A DNA stretch of 64,000 nucleotides from Streptomyces sp. NBC_01754 (GTDB taxonomy: Bacteria; Actinomycetota; Actinomycetes; Streptomycetales; Streptomycetaceae), in assembly GCF_035918015.1 (NCBI RefSeq), contig NZ_CP109132.1, forward strand, positions 4,836,001-4,900,000, in the 5' to 3' direction. Below, piece after piece: positions 7,569-14,791 of the stretch (position 1 is its first letter; every line of letters starts with the position of its first letter). Below the pieces are notes generated by a model that saw only the letters and a program-made list of their open reading frames with translations, searched no databases and was not told the origin of the DNA. The position numbers and the translations under genes are program-made.

Positions 7569-8561
7569 TCAGTCCACCGTCACGTAATCGGGGCCGGAGT
7601 AACGGCCGGTGCTGAGCTTCTGGCGCTGCATCAGCAGGTCGTTCAGCAGGCTGGAGGCGCCGAAGCGGAACCAGCGGTTGTCCAGCCAGTCCTCACCGGC
7701 GGTCTCGTTCACCAGAACGAGGAACTTGATCGCGTCCTTGGAGGTGCGGATGCCGCCCGCCGGCTTCACTCCGATCTGGACGCCCGTCTGCTCGCGGTAG
7801 TCGCGTACGGCCTCCAGCATCAGCAGCGTGTTCGCCGGGGTGGCGTTCGTCGCGACCTTGCCGGTCGAGGTCTTGATGAAGTCGGCGCCGGCCAGCATCC
7901 CGAGCCAGGAGGCCCGCCGGATGTTGTCGTACGTGGACAGCTCGCCCGTCTCGAAGATGACCTTGAGGCGGGCCGGACCGCACTCCGTCTTCACGGCGAC
8001 GATCTCCTCGTACACCTTCAGGTAGCGGCCGGACAGGAAGGCGCCCCGGTCGATCACCATGTCGATCTCGTCGGCCCCGGCCGCCACCGCGTCGCGCACG
8101 TCCGCGAGCTTGACGTCCAGTGCGGCACGCCCGGCGGGGAAGGCCGTCGCCACGGACGCCACCTTCACCCCGGATCCGGCCAGCGCGGCGACGGCCGTCC
8201 GCGCCATGTCGGGGTAGACGCAGACGGCGGCGGTGCGTGGAGTGGTGCGGTCGGTGGGGTCGGGGTGGACGGCCTTGGCGGCGAGGGCCCGGACCTTGCC
8301 CGGGGTGTCCGCGCCTTCCAGCGTCGTCAGGTCGATCATCGAGATGGCGAGATCGATGGCGTACGCCTTGGCGGTCGTCTTGATCGATCGGGTGCCGAGA
8401 GCGGCGGCGCGCGCTTCGAGGCCGACGGCGTCGACGCCGGGCAGCCCGTGGAGGAAGCGGCGCAGCGCACTGTCGGACCCCGTCACGTCGGCGAGGGAGC
8501 CCGCGCCCCGCGCGGACGCCGTGGACGGCTCGGAGGAGGGTGCAGTGGTCGGCATGGTCAC
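7569..8561 (-). CDS. deoC: Deoxyribose-phosphate aldolase
   Basis: Cleaves 2-deoxyribose 5-phosphate to glyceraldehyde 3-phosphate and acetaldehyde. About 330 residues, longer than bacterial class DeoC (about 220-260) and like the Streptomyces form. Signature segments: DEIDMVIDRGAF, LKVIFETGEL, ADFIKTSTGK with the Schiff-base Lys, and VGVKPAGGIR-type IGVKPAGGIRT with the proton-relay Lys. Start: GTG 8561 lies 6 nt after a TATGCT -10 element, favouring a leaderless GTG; ATG 8555 is two codons further in and equally possible. First gene of an operon with two ALDH-family genes. The promoter contains the palindrome CTACGCGCGTAG shared with the PNP promoter. Confidence 0.9.
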   Translation of the reverse strand: MTMPTTAPSSEPSTASARGAGSLADVTGSDSALRRFLHGLPGVDAVGLEARAAALGTRSIKTTAKAYAIDLAISMIDLTTLEGADTPGKVRALAAKAVHPDPTDRTTPRTAAVCVYPDMARTAVAALAGSGVKVASVATAFPAGRAALDVKLADVRDAVAAGADEIDMVIDRGAFLSGRYLKVYEEIVAVKTECGPARLKVIFETGELSTYDNIRRASWLGMLAGADFIKTSTGKVATNATPANTLLMLEAVRDYREQTGVQIGVKPAGGIRTSKDAIKFLVLVNETAGEDWLDNRWFRFGASSLLNDLLMQRQKLSTGRYSGPDYVTVD

Positions 8562-8567
8562 CAGACC

Positions 8568-8573
8568 AGCATA
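8568..8573 (-). promoter_or_regulatory. Putative -10 element of deoC (leaderless)
   Basis: TATGCT on the minus strand, 6 nt before GTG 8561, with the CTACGCGCGTAG palindrome immediately upstream. Confidence 0.5.
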
Positions 8574-8574
8574 T

Positions 8575-8586
8575 CTACGCGCGTAG
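8575..8586. promoter_or_regulatory. Palindromic operator CTACGCGCGTAG in the deoC promoter
   Basis: Perfect 12-bp palindrome, centred about 20 bp upstream of the predicted start point of deoC, between the -35 and -10 regions. The identical 12-mer, extended to CTACGCGCGTAGAT, occurs at 17423-17434 in front of PNP. A repressor of deoxyribonucleoside catabolism is the obvious inference; the regulator is not identified. Confidence 0.6.
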
Positions 8587-8678
8587 CGGCCTGTACAGGC
8601 CCCCTCCTCTTTCCGCGCCTCCCGCAGCTCGTGGCGGACCCCCGGGTGGCCACCGGATTCCACCGCCGGACCGTCAGG

Positions 8679-8684
8679 CAGAAT
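8679..8684 (+). promoter_or_regulatory. Putative -10 element of the PH-domain gene (leaderless)
   Basis: CAGAAT, 7 nt before ATG 8692. It keeps the conserved A at position 2 and T at position 6. No ribosome-binding site is present. Confidence 0.4.
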
Positions 8685-8691
8685 CGGGACC

Positions 8692-9303
8692 ATGACGAGC
8701 CCCACGCCTCCCGCCGAGCCCTCCTACGCAGACCGGACCTACCGCTCCGGAGCGGCGCTGGTCTGCGGCGTGCTGCTGATCCTGCTCATCGGCTGGATCG
8801 GCGGCGACGCGGTCTTCCGGGGGGCGGGATGGGCGCCGTGGATCGCGCTCGCCACGCTGCTGACACTGATCCCGCTGGTCGTCGCCTTCACACTGCGACC
8901 CGCGGTGTACGCCAACGAGGAGCGCATCCGGATCCGCAACCCCTTCCGGACGATCGAGCTGCCCTGGGCCGACGTCTCCCACTTCCGCGCCTCCTACACG
9001 AGCGAGCTGTTCACCGAGGGTGGCGCGAAGTACCAGCTCTGGGCGGTGCCGGTGTCGCTGCGGCAGCGCAAGAAGGCGGACAGGCAGGCCGGCCGGGCGG
9101 CGCGGTCGGGGGCTGCCGACGCCCGCGAGCCGGACCTGGCCACCGCCGACCAGACGATGAAGGAGATGCGCCGGCTCTCGGAGCAGGCGGCGCTCCGTAC
9201 GGACCAGACCACGACCACGGCGTCGGTGCGCTGGGCGTACGAGCTGCTCGCCCCGTCCGCCGTCGGGGCGGTGCTGCTCGTGGTGCTCCTGGCGATCAGC
9301 TGA
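8692..9303 (+). CDS. Membrane protein with bacterial PH-like domain
   Basis: 203 residues. Two membrane segments near the N-terminus (about 22-38 LVCGVLLILLIGWIGG and 50-66 LATLLTLIPLVVAF) are followed by a PH-like domain (about 68-125: VYANEERIRIRNPFRTIELPW, SYTSELFT, YQLWAVPVSLR). A charged linker and a C-terminal membrane segment (about 183-202) complete it. This layout is typical of actinobacterial PH-domain (PF10756-type) proteins of unknown role. Divergent from deoC, with the two promoters back to back. A contribution to membrane organisation is possible but not shown. Confidence 0.7.
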   Translation: MTSPTPPAEPSYADRTYRSGAALVCGVLLILLIGWIGGDAVFRGAGWAPWIALATLLTLIPLVVAFTLRPAVYANEERIRIRNPFRTIELPWADVSHFRASYTSELFTEGGAKYQLWAVPVSLRQRKKADRQAGRAARSGAADAREPDLATADQTMKEMRRLSEQAALRTDQTTTTASVRWAYELLAPSAVGAVLLVVLLAIS

Positions 9304-9335
9304 GATGTGGGGCGGGGGAGGGGGGCACGTCGGGC

Positions 9336-10205
9336 TCATGGGCCCGCGTCATCGGGGCCCGGCAGGCTCGCGAGGGCCCTCATGAGGCAGTCGCGTGCCC
9401 CTTGCCCGTACACGGCCGTCCTGGACAGTTCCGCGAACGCTCGTAGGTACGTGCGCACCTCGCCGGGTGCCGTGATGTTCACCTCCGCCGTCAGCGTCTC
9501 CACGGCGACCTGGGTGTCGTCGAACGCGTAGAACGCTTCCAGTGGCCAGACGGTACGCCGGGCTCTGAACGGGATGACCCCGAGCGACACGTTCGGCCGG
9601 GCCATGACCTCCAGCAGGTACCGGAGCTGCCCGGCCAGTTCCGGGCCGCCACACACGTGGTAGTAGAGAACGGCTTCTTCGAGCAGCAGCCCGAACCGGT
9701 GGTTCCCCGTGTGGACGACACGAGACCGGTTCAGGCGTGCCCGCACGGCGTCGGCCACATCGTCCGGCGTGCCCTGAAAGGCGGTGATCGCCCGCAGCAG
9801 ACCGGTTGCGTAGTCGGCGGTCTGGAGCATGCCCGGTACGACGTTCGAGGCGTATACGCGGAAGTGGGCCGTCCGCTCGTACAGCGGGACGGTCTTCTCG
9901 TGGACCCGGCGCATTCCGTCCCGGTGGATCTGCCGCCAGTGGACGTACATGGCCTCGGCGGTCCTGGACGCGGCGATCAGGTCCGCCGCCTGGTCCTCCA
10001 CCCCGCACGCCCGGCACCAGGCCCGGATGTCCGCGTCCGACGGGGCGGTCCTGGCACGGGCGATACGGGAGGCCTTCGACTTGTGCCAGCCGCACCGCAC
10101 GGCCAGTTCATGCCCGGTGAGCCCGGCATCCCGGCGCATCCCGTCCAGGCGGGAGGCGATGGACGCGCGGGCGGCCTGGGCGGCGGAATGTGGAGACGCG
10201 GGCAT
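9336..10205 (-). CDS. XRE-family regulator with DUF5753 domain
   Basis: 289 residues from ATG 10205. The helix-turn-helix is at about residues 14-65 (RLDGMRRDAGLTGHELAVRC, KSKASRIARARTAPS). The C-terminal DUF5753 domain begins around the conserved ARTAEAMY-like segment (YERTAHFRVYASNVVPGMLQT) and includes LEVMARPNVSLGVIPF. The family is very abundant in Streptomyces and usually pairs with a small DUF397 or DUF6879 protein. Here the partner is the DUF6879 gene 11 bp upstream. Third gene of a three-gene operon starting at 10955. Probably binds the repeated motifs at 10979-10994 and 11045-11060, by inference. Confidence 0.8.
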   Translation of the reverse strand: MPASPHSAAQAARASIASRLDGMRRDAGLTGHELAVRCGWHKSKASRIARARTAPSDADIRAWCRACGVEDQAADLIAASRTAEAMYVHWRQIHRDGMRRVHEKTVPLYERTAHFRVYASNVVPGMLQTADYATGLLRAITAFQGTPDDVADAVRARLNRSRVVHTGNHRFGLLLEEAVLYYHVCGGPELAGQLRYLLEVMARPNVSLGVIPFRARRTVWPLEAFYAFDDTQVAVETLTAEVNITAPGEVRTYLRAFAELSRTAVYGQGARDCLMRALASLPGPDDAGP

Positions 10206-10216
10206 GAACTGACGTT

Positions 10217-10744
10217 TCAGATGGTGTAAGTGTCGTGCGGGATGGCGCGTTCCCAGACGGCTTCGAAGGCGTCGGAGCAGAGGCCGGCGACCCCTTGGTC
10301 CTCGGTCTGGTCGGTGTGGATCCACCGGCCCTCGCCGTCGAACACGTTGAACTGGACGAGCTTGCCGTCGAACAGCCAGAAGTCGTTGCCGGGGAGGGTC
10401 AAGCCGGACGCCGTCCGCCGGGGCAGCCAGCGGATTTCCTCACCTGCGGCGATGTTGGTGAAGCTGAACGAGTGTTCGTAACGGATGTACTCGCTGGGCG
10501 GCTCCCCCACGATTCGGGCGCGGCGCACCCGCACCCCCTTGGACGTGACCTCCTCCATGAGGTCGAGCCAGGGCCGCCACCACGACTCGCGGTCGTCCGG
10601 GTCGAGTCGGTGGCCCCGCCGCCACGCCGCGAAGCCCTCGTCCTCGTCGTCGATGGCGTACACGTCGCGCATCTCAAGATGGACTGCGGACCGCTCGACC
10701 GACCGGAACAGGTCGGCGAAGCTACTCAGGCTTTGTGCCCTCAA
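10217..10744 (-). CDS. DUF6879 family protein, partner of the XRE regulator
   Basis: About 175 residues. Recognised by LSSFADLFRSVERSAVHLEM, the run from RRARIVGEP to YIRYEH, NIAAGEEIRWLPRR, LPGNDFWLFD and EAVWERAIPHDTY, all typical of DUF6879. These proteins sit beside XRE/DUF5753 regulators in Streptomyces; biochemical role unknown. The start is uncertain: TTG 10744 overlaps the upstream gene by 23 bp but is only 3 nt from AAGGAGG. The family usually begins close to LSSFADLF, where only CTG (10729) is available. Co-transcribed with both neighbours. Confidence 0.8.
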   Translation of the reverse strand: MRAQSLSSFADLFRSVERSAVHLEMRDVYAIDDEDEGFAAWRRGHRLDPDDRESWWRPWLDLMEEVTSKGVRVRRARIVGEPPSEYIRYEHSFSFTNIAAGEEIRWLPRRTASGLTLPGNDFWLFDGKLVQFNVFDGEGRWIHTDQTEDQGVAGLCSDAFEAVWERAIPHDTYTI

Positions 10745-10955
10745 GTGCCTCCTTCAGCAGCGGAATCATGTGCTTCGGCAGCCTTACCACGCCTTCATGG
10801 GCGGGAAGCGGGCTGTCCTGGACGGGCAGGGCGGTGGTGGCGGTGTCAGCCGTCACGCCCTGGATGACGAGATCCTGCGTCTCCTCGTCCACCCACACGG
10901 CCGGACGGCCGTGATCACCGGAATCCGGGTCTTTCCCGAGGAACCGTAAACGCAC
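10722..10955 (-). CDS. Small protein of an XRE/DUF6879 operon, unknown function
   Basis: 77 residues from GTG 10955, with GAGGAGAGG 3-10 nt upstream. Soluble, slightly acidic, no Cys. The sequence begins MRLRFLGKDPDSGDHGRPAVW and ends with PKHMIPLLKEALEGTKPE. Small proteins of this type precede DUF6879 genes in other Streptomyces operons as I remember them. Overlaps the DUF6879 frame. First gene of the operon, downstream of the repeated operator-like motifs. Confidence 0.7.
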   Translation of the reverse strand: MRLRFLGKDPDSGDHGRPAVWVDEETQDLVIQGVTADTATTALPVQDSPLPAHEGVVRLPKHMIPLLKEALEGTKPE

Positions 10956-10978
10956 AGCCTCTCCTCAAGTAAATCCGC

Positions 10979-11060
10979 GTTGTAGCTGGTTGCACGCAGC
11001 CTCCCGGCGTTTCAGCCTGGGCGTCAAGGTCGCTCGGATGCCCTTGCAACCGGGTGCAAC
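10979..11060. promoter_or_regulatory. Two inverted copies of an operator-like motif
   Basis: GTTGTAGCTGGTTGCA (10979-10994) and, on the other strand, GTTGCACCCGGTTGCA (11060-11045) agree at 13 of 16 positions. They lie in the intergenic region between the XRE/DUF6879 operon and the divergent CxxC gene. Candidate binding sites for the operon's own XRE regulator. Confidence 0.4.
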
Positions 11061-11102
11061 TTCGTGGACCGTCATCTTCCGCGTTCCATACCGTCGCGTG
11101 CC

Positions 11103-11309
11103 ATGGACGACGCGAAGACGACGATGGCGCCCCCTGTGTTCCTGGTGGAATCCCCGGAACCGCCGAAGCCGCACAAGGACTGTGACGTGTGCGGTGCGCT
11201 GGTCGAGGAGCGTGCCGAAGCGGCCCGAGCCGGCGACTGGTCGAAGGTGGCGGACGTCAACGTCGAGATCGGCCGTCACCGTGCCGGGCGGCGGCGCAAG
11301 CGCAAGTGA
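11103..11309 (+). CDS. Small CxxC protein, unknown function
   Basis: 68 residues from ATG 11103; the frame is open from 11064 but the upstream part looks like promoter DNA. It contains HKDCDVCGALVEERAEAARAGDW, a Cys-x-x-Cys pair that could bind zinc, and ends in a basic tail RHRAGRRRKRK. Similar small proteins accompany XRE/DUF6879 loci in Streptomyces in my recollection. Divergent from the XRE/DUF6879 operon, sharing its control region. Possibly nucleic-acid binding given the basic tail; this is speculation. Confidence 0.5.
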   Translation: MDDAKTTMAPPVFLVESPEPPKPHKDCDVCGALVEERAEAARAGDWSKVADVNVEIGRHRAGRRRKRK

Positions 11310-11534
11310 CTGGTGCCGTCCGGGCGGAGTGCCCCGGTGTTGCCGTCGACCGAGAGCGCTACAGCTCGACCGCGTATCGACCACCAGGACTGACATGGTT
11401 GCCCTGCTGATCACCGGGCCCCTCCGTACGCGGGGCGGTGGGCCCGGGCAGCTCACCCACCGGTGCTGTTGCAGGGCACTGGCCTGGCCACGGCTGTCCC
11501 ACGCGTCGAGAGGGCCCGCGCGTCTGGGGTCTGA

Positions 11535-11750
11535 TCAGCCGACAGCGTCGAACTCGCCCTTCTGCGCGCCGTCCATGAAGCAGCGCCACACATGCGCGGT
11601 GACCACGAAGGGCGGGTTGTCCAAGTCCTCGTTGTCCCGGATGGCGACCCGCCCGTCACCAAGGAACGCGACCTCCAGACAGCCGTTGGCGCTTTCCGAG
11701 GCGCGAGCCTTGCGCCATATGACGCCTTCGAGACCGGAGCTGGCGACCAT
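11535..11750 (-). CDS. DUF397 protein, partner of a WhiJ-like regulator
   Basis: 71 residues. The DUF397 pattern is clear: IWRKARASESANGCLEVAF, then GRVAIRDNEDLDNPPFVVTA and HVWRCFMDGAQKGEFD. It starts 2 bp after the stop of the XRE gene, so the two are translated together. In Streptomyces such pairs act like regulator/antagonist modules: the whiJ/SCO4542 locus and the SCO4441/SCO4442 (Scr1/Scr2) pair have been studied. The present copy is presumably the modulator of the adjacent XRE protein. Confidence 0.85.
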   Translation of the reverse strand: MVASSGLEGVIWRKARASESANGCLEVAFLGDGRVAIRDNEDLDNPPFVVTAHVWRCFMDGAQKGEFDAVG

Positions 11751-11752
11751 GG

Positions 11753-12616
11753 TTACTTCTCCTCCAGGAGGGCGCGCAGGAACCGGATCGATCCGTGCTC
11801 GGCGTCCAGCGCCGCGCCGCGAAGCTGGCCGAAGAGCTGATCGAACCGGCGGGTGTCGTGAGGTTTCTGCATGTACAAGTTACCCGCGGGCGTATCCAGG
11901 TACGCGACGGTCGGTTCGCCCGGGTCCGGGAAGTCGATGAGGGTGAAGCCACCGTTCATCGCTCCATGTGCACCTCTGTCATAGGGGAGCACTTGCAGCG
12001 TCACGTTGGGAATCTTTTCGGCCATGTGGATCAAGTGCTGCACCTGGGTGCGCATGGCGGCCGGTCCGCCTACGGTACGACGCAGGCTTCCCTCGTCCAA
12101 CACCACGGTCAACTGCACCGGTTCGGGGCTCCGGACCAAGACCTTCTGCCGTTCCAGACGTACAGACACCAGCTTGTCGATGACGGCGGTCGATGCTGTC
12201 GGCCGGCCAGGGCGGATGACCGCTCGCGCGTAGTCCTCTGTCTGGACCAGGCTGTGAACTATTCCCAACGCGAAGACCCGGAGAGTCGCGGCATCCGATT
12301 CCAGGCCGATGTAGGTGTCCAGGCCAGGAGGCAGCGTTCCCTCGTATTCGGTCCACCACCCTTGTTCGGGTGCTTCTCTGAGCATCCTGAGGTAGGAGTC
12401 GCGTTCCGATTGGGGAGTCCCGTAGGCCTCCAGCAGCCCCTTCAGCTCGATGATCTGTACCGCACGCGCGCCCGTCTCGATGCGGCTGATCGTCGAATCG
12501 GATCGCTGGATCTGCGCTCCGGCTTCTTCGATGGTGAGCCCGGCGTCCTCGCGTAGTTTCCGCAGCTCCCTCCCGAGCCGACGACGCTGAACAACTGGCC
12601 CCTGAGTCTTGCCCAT
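11753..12616 (-). CDS. WhiJ-like XRE regulator with DUF5753 domain
   Basis: 287 residues from ATG 12616, which has GAGGAGG at good spacing; the frame also opens at 12697 without such a site. Helix-turn-helix at about residues 10-65 (LGRELRKLREDAGLTIEEAG, QRSDSTISRIETGARAV). DUF5753 follows (EGTLPPGLDTYIGLESDAA, ALGIVHSLVQTEDYARAVI, LQVLPYDRGAHGAMNGGF). Arrangement with DUF397 downstream and a divergent HATPase gene matches the whiJ/abaA-type clusters known in S. coelicolor, which influence development and antibiotic production. The intergenic region has GAATCTTCAGAC twice, a candidate autoregulatory site. Confidence 0.85.
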   Translation of the reverse strand: MGKTQGPVVQRRRLGRELRKLREDAGLTIEEAGAQIQRSDSTISRIETGARAVQIIELKGLLEAYGTPQSERDSYLRMLREAPEQGWWTEYEGTLPPGLDTYIGLESDAATLRVFALGIVHSLVQTEDYARAVIRPGRPTASTAVIDKLVSVRLERQKVLVRSPEPVQLTVVLDEGSLRRTVGGPAAMRTQVQHLIHMAEKIPNVTLQVLPYDRGAHGAMNGGFTLIDFPDPGEPTVAYLDTPAGNLYMQKPHDTRRFDQLFGQLRGAALDAEHGSIRFLRALLEEK

Positions 12617-12704
12617 GGTGGCTTCCTCCTCGATGTCGAGGCCCATCGTGCCGGAGCGCCGGTAGCTGATCGAGCCAGGAGTTCCGCGTTCACTCATTCG
12701 TGCC

Positions 12705-12742
12705 GAATCTTCAGACTGAAGTTGCAGCGAGAATCTTCAGAC
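12705..12742. promoter_or_regulatory. Direct repeat GAATCTTCAGAC with embedded palindrome
   Basis: GAATCTTCAGAC occurs at 12705-12716 and 12731-12742, 26 bp apart. The first copy runs into a perfect inverted repeat CTTCAG-A-CTGAAG (12709-12721). It lies in the 231-bp region between the divergent XRE and HATPase genes, so it is the best candidate operator for the WhiJ-like protein. Confidence 0.55.
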
Positions 12743-12847
12743 GTTCACCATCGGGCTTACCGCCTATCTCGGTGACCAGTCGCGAAGGTATGTGCGTCCG
12801 TCACGGATGGGCCGGATCACTCCATCGTGTGGAGAGGGGCTCGTTAT

Positions 12848-13369
12848 ATGAACATCCCGCCCGCCGAAGACCTTCGGTTCGTCCCCCCGTTCGGGCTCGA
12901 TGCCCGGCTCGCCATAAGGCCCGTCGTGACGGGGCGGCGAGTCGTCGTGCCGTTCGTGGGGGACGACCCGGCGCATGCGGGGACGGCCCGGCGGGCGGTC
13001 CGCTGCCAGTTCGCCGCCTGGCGCGTCCCGGAGGAGCAGTCCGACGACCTGGTGCTGATCGTCAGCGAACTGGTCGCCAACGCGCTGACGCACGCGTGCG
13101 CCCGCGCCCGGGCAGGTACCAGGCGAATGTGGGTGGTTGCGGGGCGCCATCCCGGGGCGGCAGTGGTCGCCGTGGTCGACGACGGGACGTACGACGGGCG
13201 TCGGCTTCGGCCGCTCCCCGCCGACGACTCGGCCACCCACGGACGAGGGCTGCGCATCGTCGCCCAACTGGGCGACCGGTGGGGCCACTTCTCGCACCCG
13301 CAGGGCACGTGCGTGTGGGCGGCCCGCGATCTGTGCGGCCATCCGCTTCCGGGCCCGGCCGACAGGTGA
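12848..13369 (+). CDS. Anti-sigma-type HATPase (RsbW/AbaA-OrfA-like)
   Basis: 173 residues from ATG 12848, with GGAGAGG about 9 nt upstream. The Bergerat fold is visible: N box LIVSELVANALTHA at about residue 79, G1 box AVVDDG at about 112, and G2 box THGRGLRIVAQL. No His-kinase phosphoacceptor domain is present, so it is of the stand-alone serine-kinase/anti-sigma type. Divergent from the XRE/DUF397 pair, completing a whiJ/abaA-like trio. In this cluster type the target of the ATPase is usually unknown. Confidence 0.85.
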   Translation: MNIPPAEDLRFVPPFGLDARLAIRPVVTGRRVVVPFVGDDPAHAGTARRAVRCQFAAWRVPEEQSDDLVLIVSELVANALTHACARARAGTRRMWVVAGRHPGAAVVAVVDDGTYDGRRLRPLPADDSATHGRGLRIVAQLGDRWGHFSHPQGTCVWAARDLCGHPLPGPADR

Positions 13370-13541
13370 TCGCTCCCGTCCCGGCTCCTGCGTGTGCCGG
13401 CGGTGGTGCCGTGGCACGCCCTCTCCCTGGACCGTGATGCGTCGGCCTTCATCCGGCGTGGCCGAGTGCCGCGCCTCTCAGCCACGCCGGCGCCTGGTGT
13501 GGACCCCTGTTCCCCGGCCTCTCCAGGAGGTCACCACCACC

Positions 13542-14684
13542 TTGTCCCGGCACGCCCAACCCCGCGCATGGTTACGTGCGGTGTCCTGGCTGGTCGGCAA
13601 GGCCCGGCCACACCCACGGGCGTGCGCGACGACGATGGCTGTCGCCAGAGACCTGGCGAAACGTATGGACTACAGCGAGGGCACGGTTCTCTATGATCTG
13701 ACCGGGACCGCCGACCGCTGTGGTGTGTCGACCGCCACGGTGAAGCGGCATGTCCGGGTGCTTCGGGAGCTCGGGGCGCTGGCATGGGTGCGGCACGGCT
13801 CCAGGCGGAACCTGCGGCTGCCCGGCCGGTCGTACGCGGGCACGGCGACGATCTACGCGGCGACGATCCCCGCGGAGTTCGACGAGGCGGTGGGACACCG
13901 GCTGAGTGGGTCCGGGTACGGGGCACGGGTCGTCGGCTTCACCGGGGCCGGGCGCCGGGCGGCGGTGGACGTCGCCCGCCCCGCCCGCAACCGGGCTGCC
14001 GGGAAACGCGCTTCGGGCGGGCGTGCACCCCAATCTCCTGGGCTGTGCCCCCGCGTACGGAAACGTGACATGAGTGGTGGGTTGAAAGACACCGCGCGGG
14101 GGCGCGCGAAGGGCCGGACACCCTCGTCCGCCTCGGTGGGCGCCACGGGGCGGCTTCGCCGCAGCGCGGAGCAGGTCGCCCGTGACGTACACGTGGCCCG
14201 AGGAGTGCGGCCCCTCGTGAGCTGGACACAACCGGAGGGGCTGCGCCGTCTCGCCTACGCGCTGCGCCCGTTGATCGACCAGGGCCTCGGAGCCCACGAC
14301 ATCGCGGCCGAACTGCACGCCTGGCATCTCGACCGGCGCCCGGCGTCGCCCGCCGCGTACCTCACCTCGCGGCTCCGTGAACGGGCAGCACGCGAGACGG
14401 CCGCACCCGGTCACCACGGTGTGCCGTCCCCGGAGTTCACCGCCGCTGCGGTCCGGGTCCGGGGAGCGGAGGCCGGGTACGTCACCGGCGTCCGAACGAC
14501 CCGCACACCCGAGCCGCTGACGGTCGAGGACCTGAGCCGGGCCGAGGTCGTCGATCTCCGCTCGGCGGCGGTGACCGACCCGGGGCTGGTGCGCGCGGCC
14601 GTCGACCTCCTCGGTGAGGAGCAGGCGCGTCGGCTCTACACCCACCGGCTGGTCCGGCAGGCGCGGATTCGCGGGGCCCTGTAG
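13542..14684 (+). CDS. Winged-helix DNA-binding, replication-initiator-like protein
   Basis: 380 residues from TTG 13542, preceded by AGGAGG 11 nt upstream; no better start fits. The N-terminal region (SRHAQPRAWLRAVSWLVGK) leads into a helix-turn-helix around residues 53-80 (TADRCGVSTATVKRHVRVLRELGAL) and a beta hairpin (WVRHGSRRNLRLPGRSY), then YAATIPAEFDEAVGHRL. The middle is a basic, low-complexity linker. The C-terminal half (SWTQPEGLRRLAYALRPLIDQG onward) is helical. I recognise it as a Streptomyces family often found in accessory or plasmid-derived islands; some members are annotated as replication initiators. Function not proven. It marks the right end of the accessory island. Confidence 0.6.
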   Translation: MSRHAQPRAWLRAVSWLVGKARPHPRACATTMAVARDLAKRMDYSEGTVLYDLTGTADRCGVSTATVKRHVRVLRELGALAWVRHGSRRNLRLPGRSYAGTATIYAATIPAEFDEAVGHRLSGSGYGARVVGFTGAGRRAAVDVARPARNRAAGKRASGGRAPQSPGLCPRVRKRDMSGGLKDTARGRAKGRTPSSASVGATGRLRRSAEQVARDVHVARGVRPLVSWTQPEGLRRLAYALRPLIDQGLGAHDIAAELHAWHLDRRPASPAAYLTSRLRERAARETAAPGHHGVPSPEFTAAAVRVRGAEAGYVTGVRTTRTPEPLTVEDLSRAEVVDLRSAAVTDPGLVRAAVDLLGEEQARRLYTHRLVRQARIRGAL

Positions 14685-14749
14685 TGGACGGCTTCCCGGG
14701 GGAAGCCGAGGGCGCCCTACCCGCGATGCCGCACGGGCGGACCGCGCGG

Positions 14750-14784
14750 TGTGCGGCGGGGCGGCCGGAGCGCCCCACCGCACA
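14750..14784. terminator. Hairpin ending the PNP/phosphomutase unit
   Basis: TGTGCGGCGGGGCG (14750-14763) pairs with 14771-14784 with one mismatch. It lies 8 bp beyond the stop of the minus-strand mutase gene. Confidence 0.6.
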
Positions 14785-14791
14785 GCCGGTG

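Noticed and set aside
6087..9446. Very long plus-strand open frame opposite the deoC/ALDH operon
   Set aside because: It mirrors the antisense of well-identified enzymes and its translation is Arg/Gly/Val/Asp-rich with no domain; a GC-bias artefact.
11064..11102. Upstream extension of the small CxxC protein
   Set aside because: The added residues begin within an operator-like repeat region and lack a start signal; ATG 11103 fits better.
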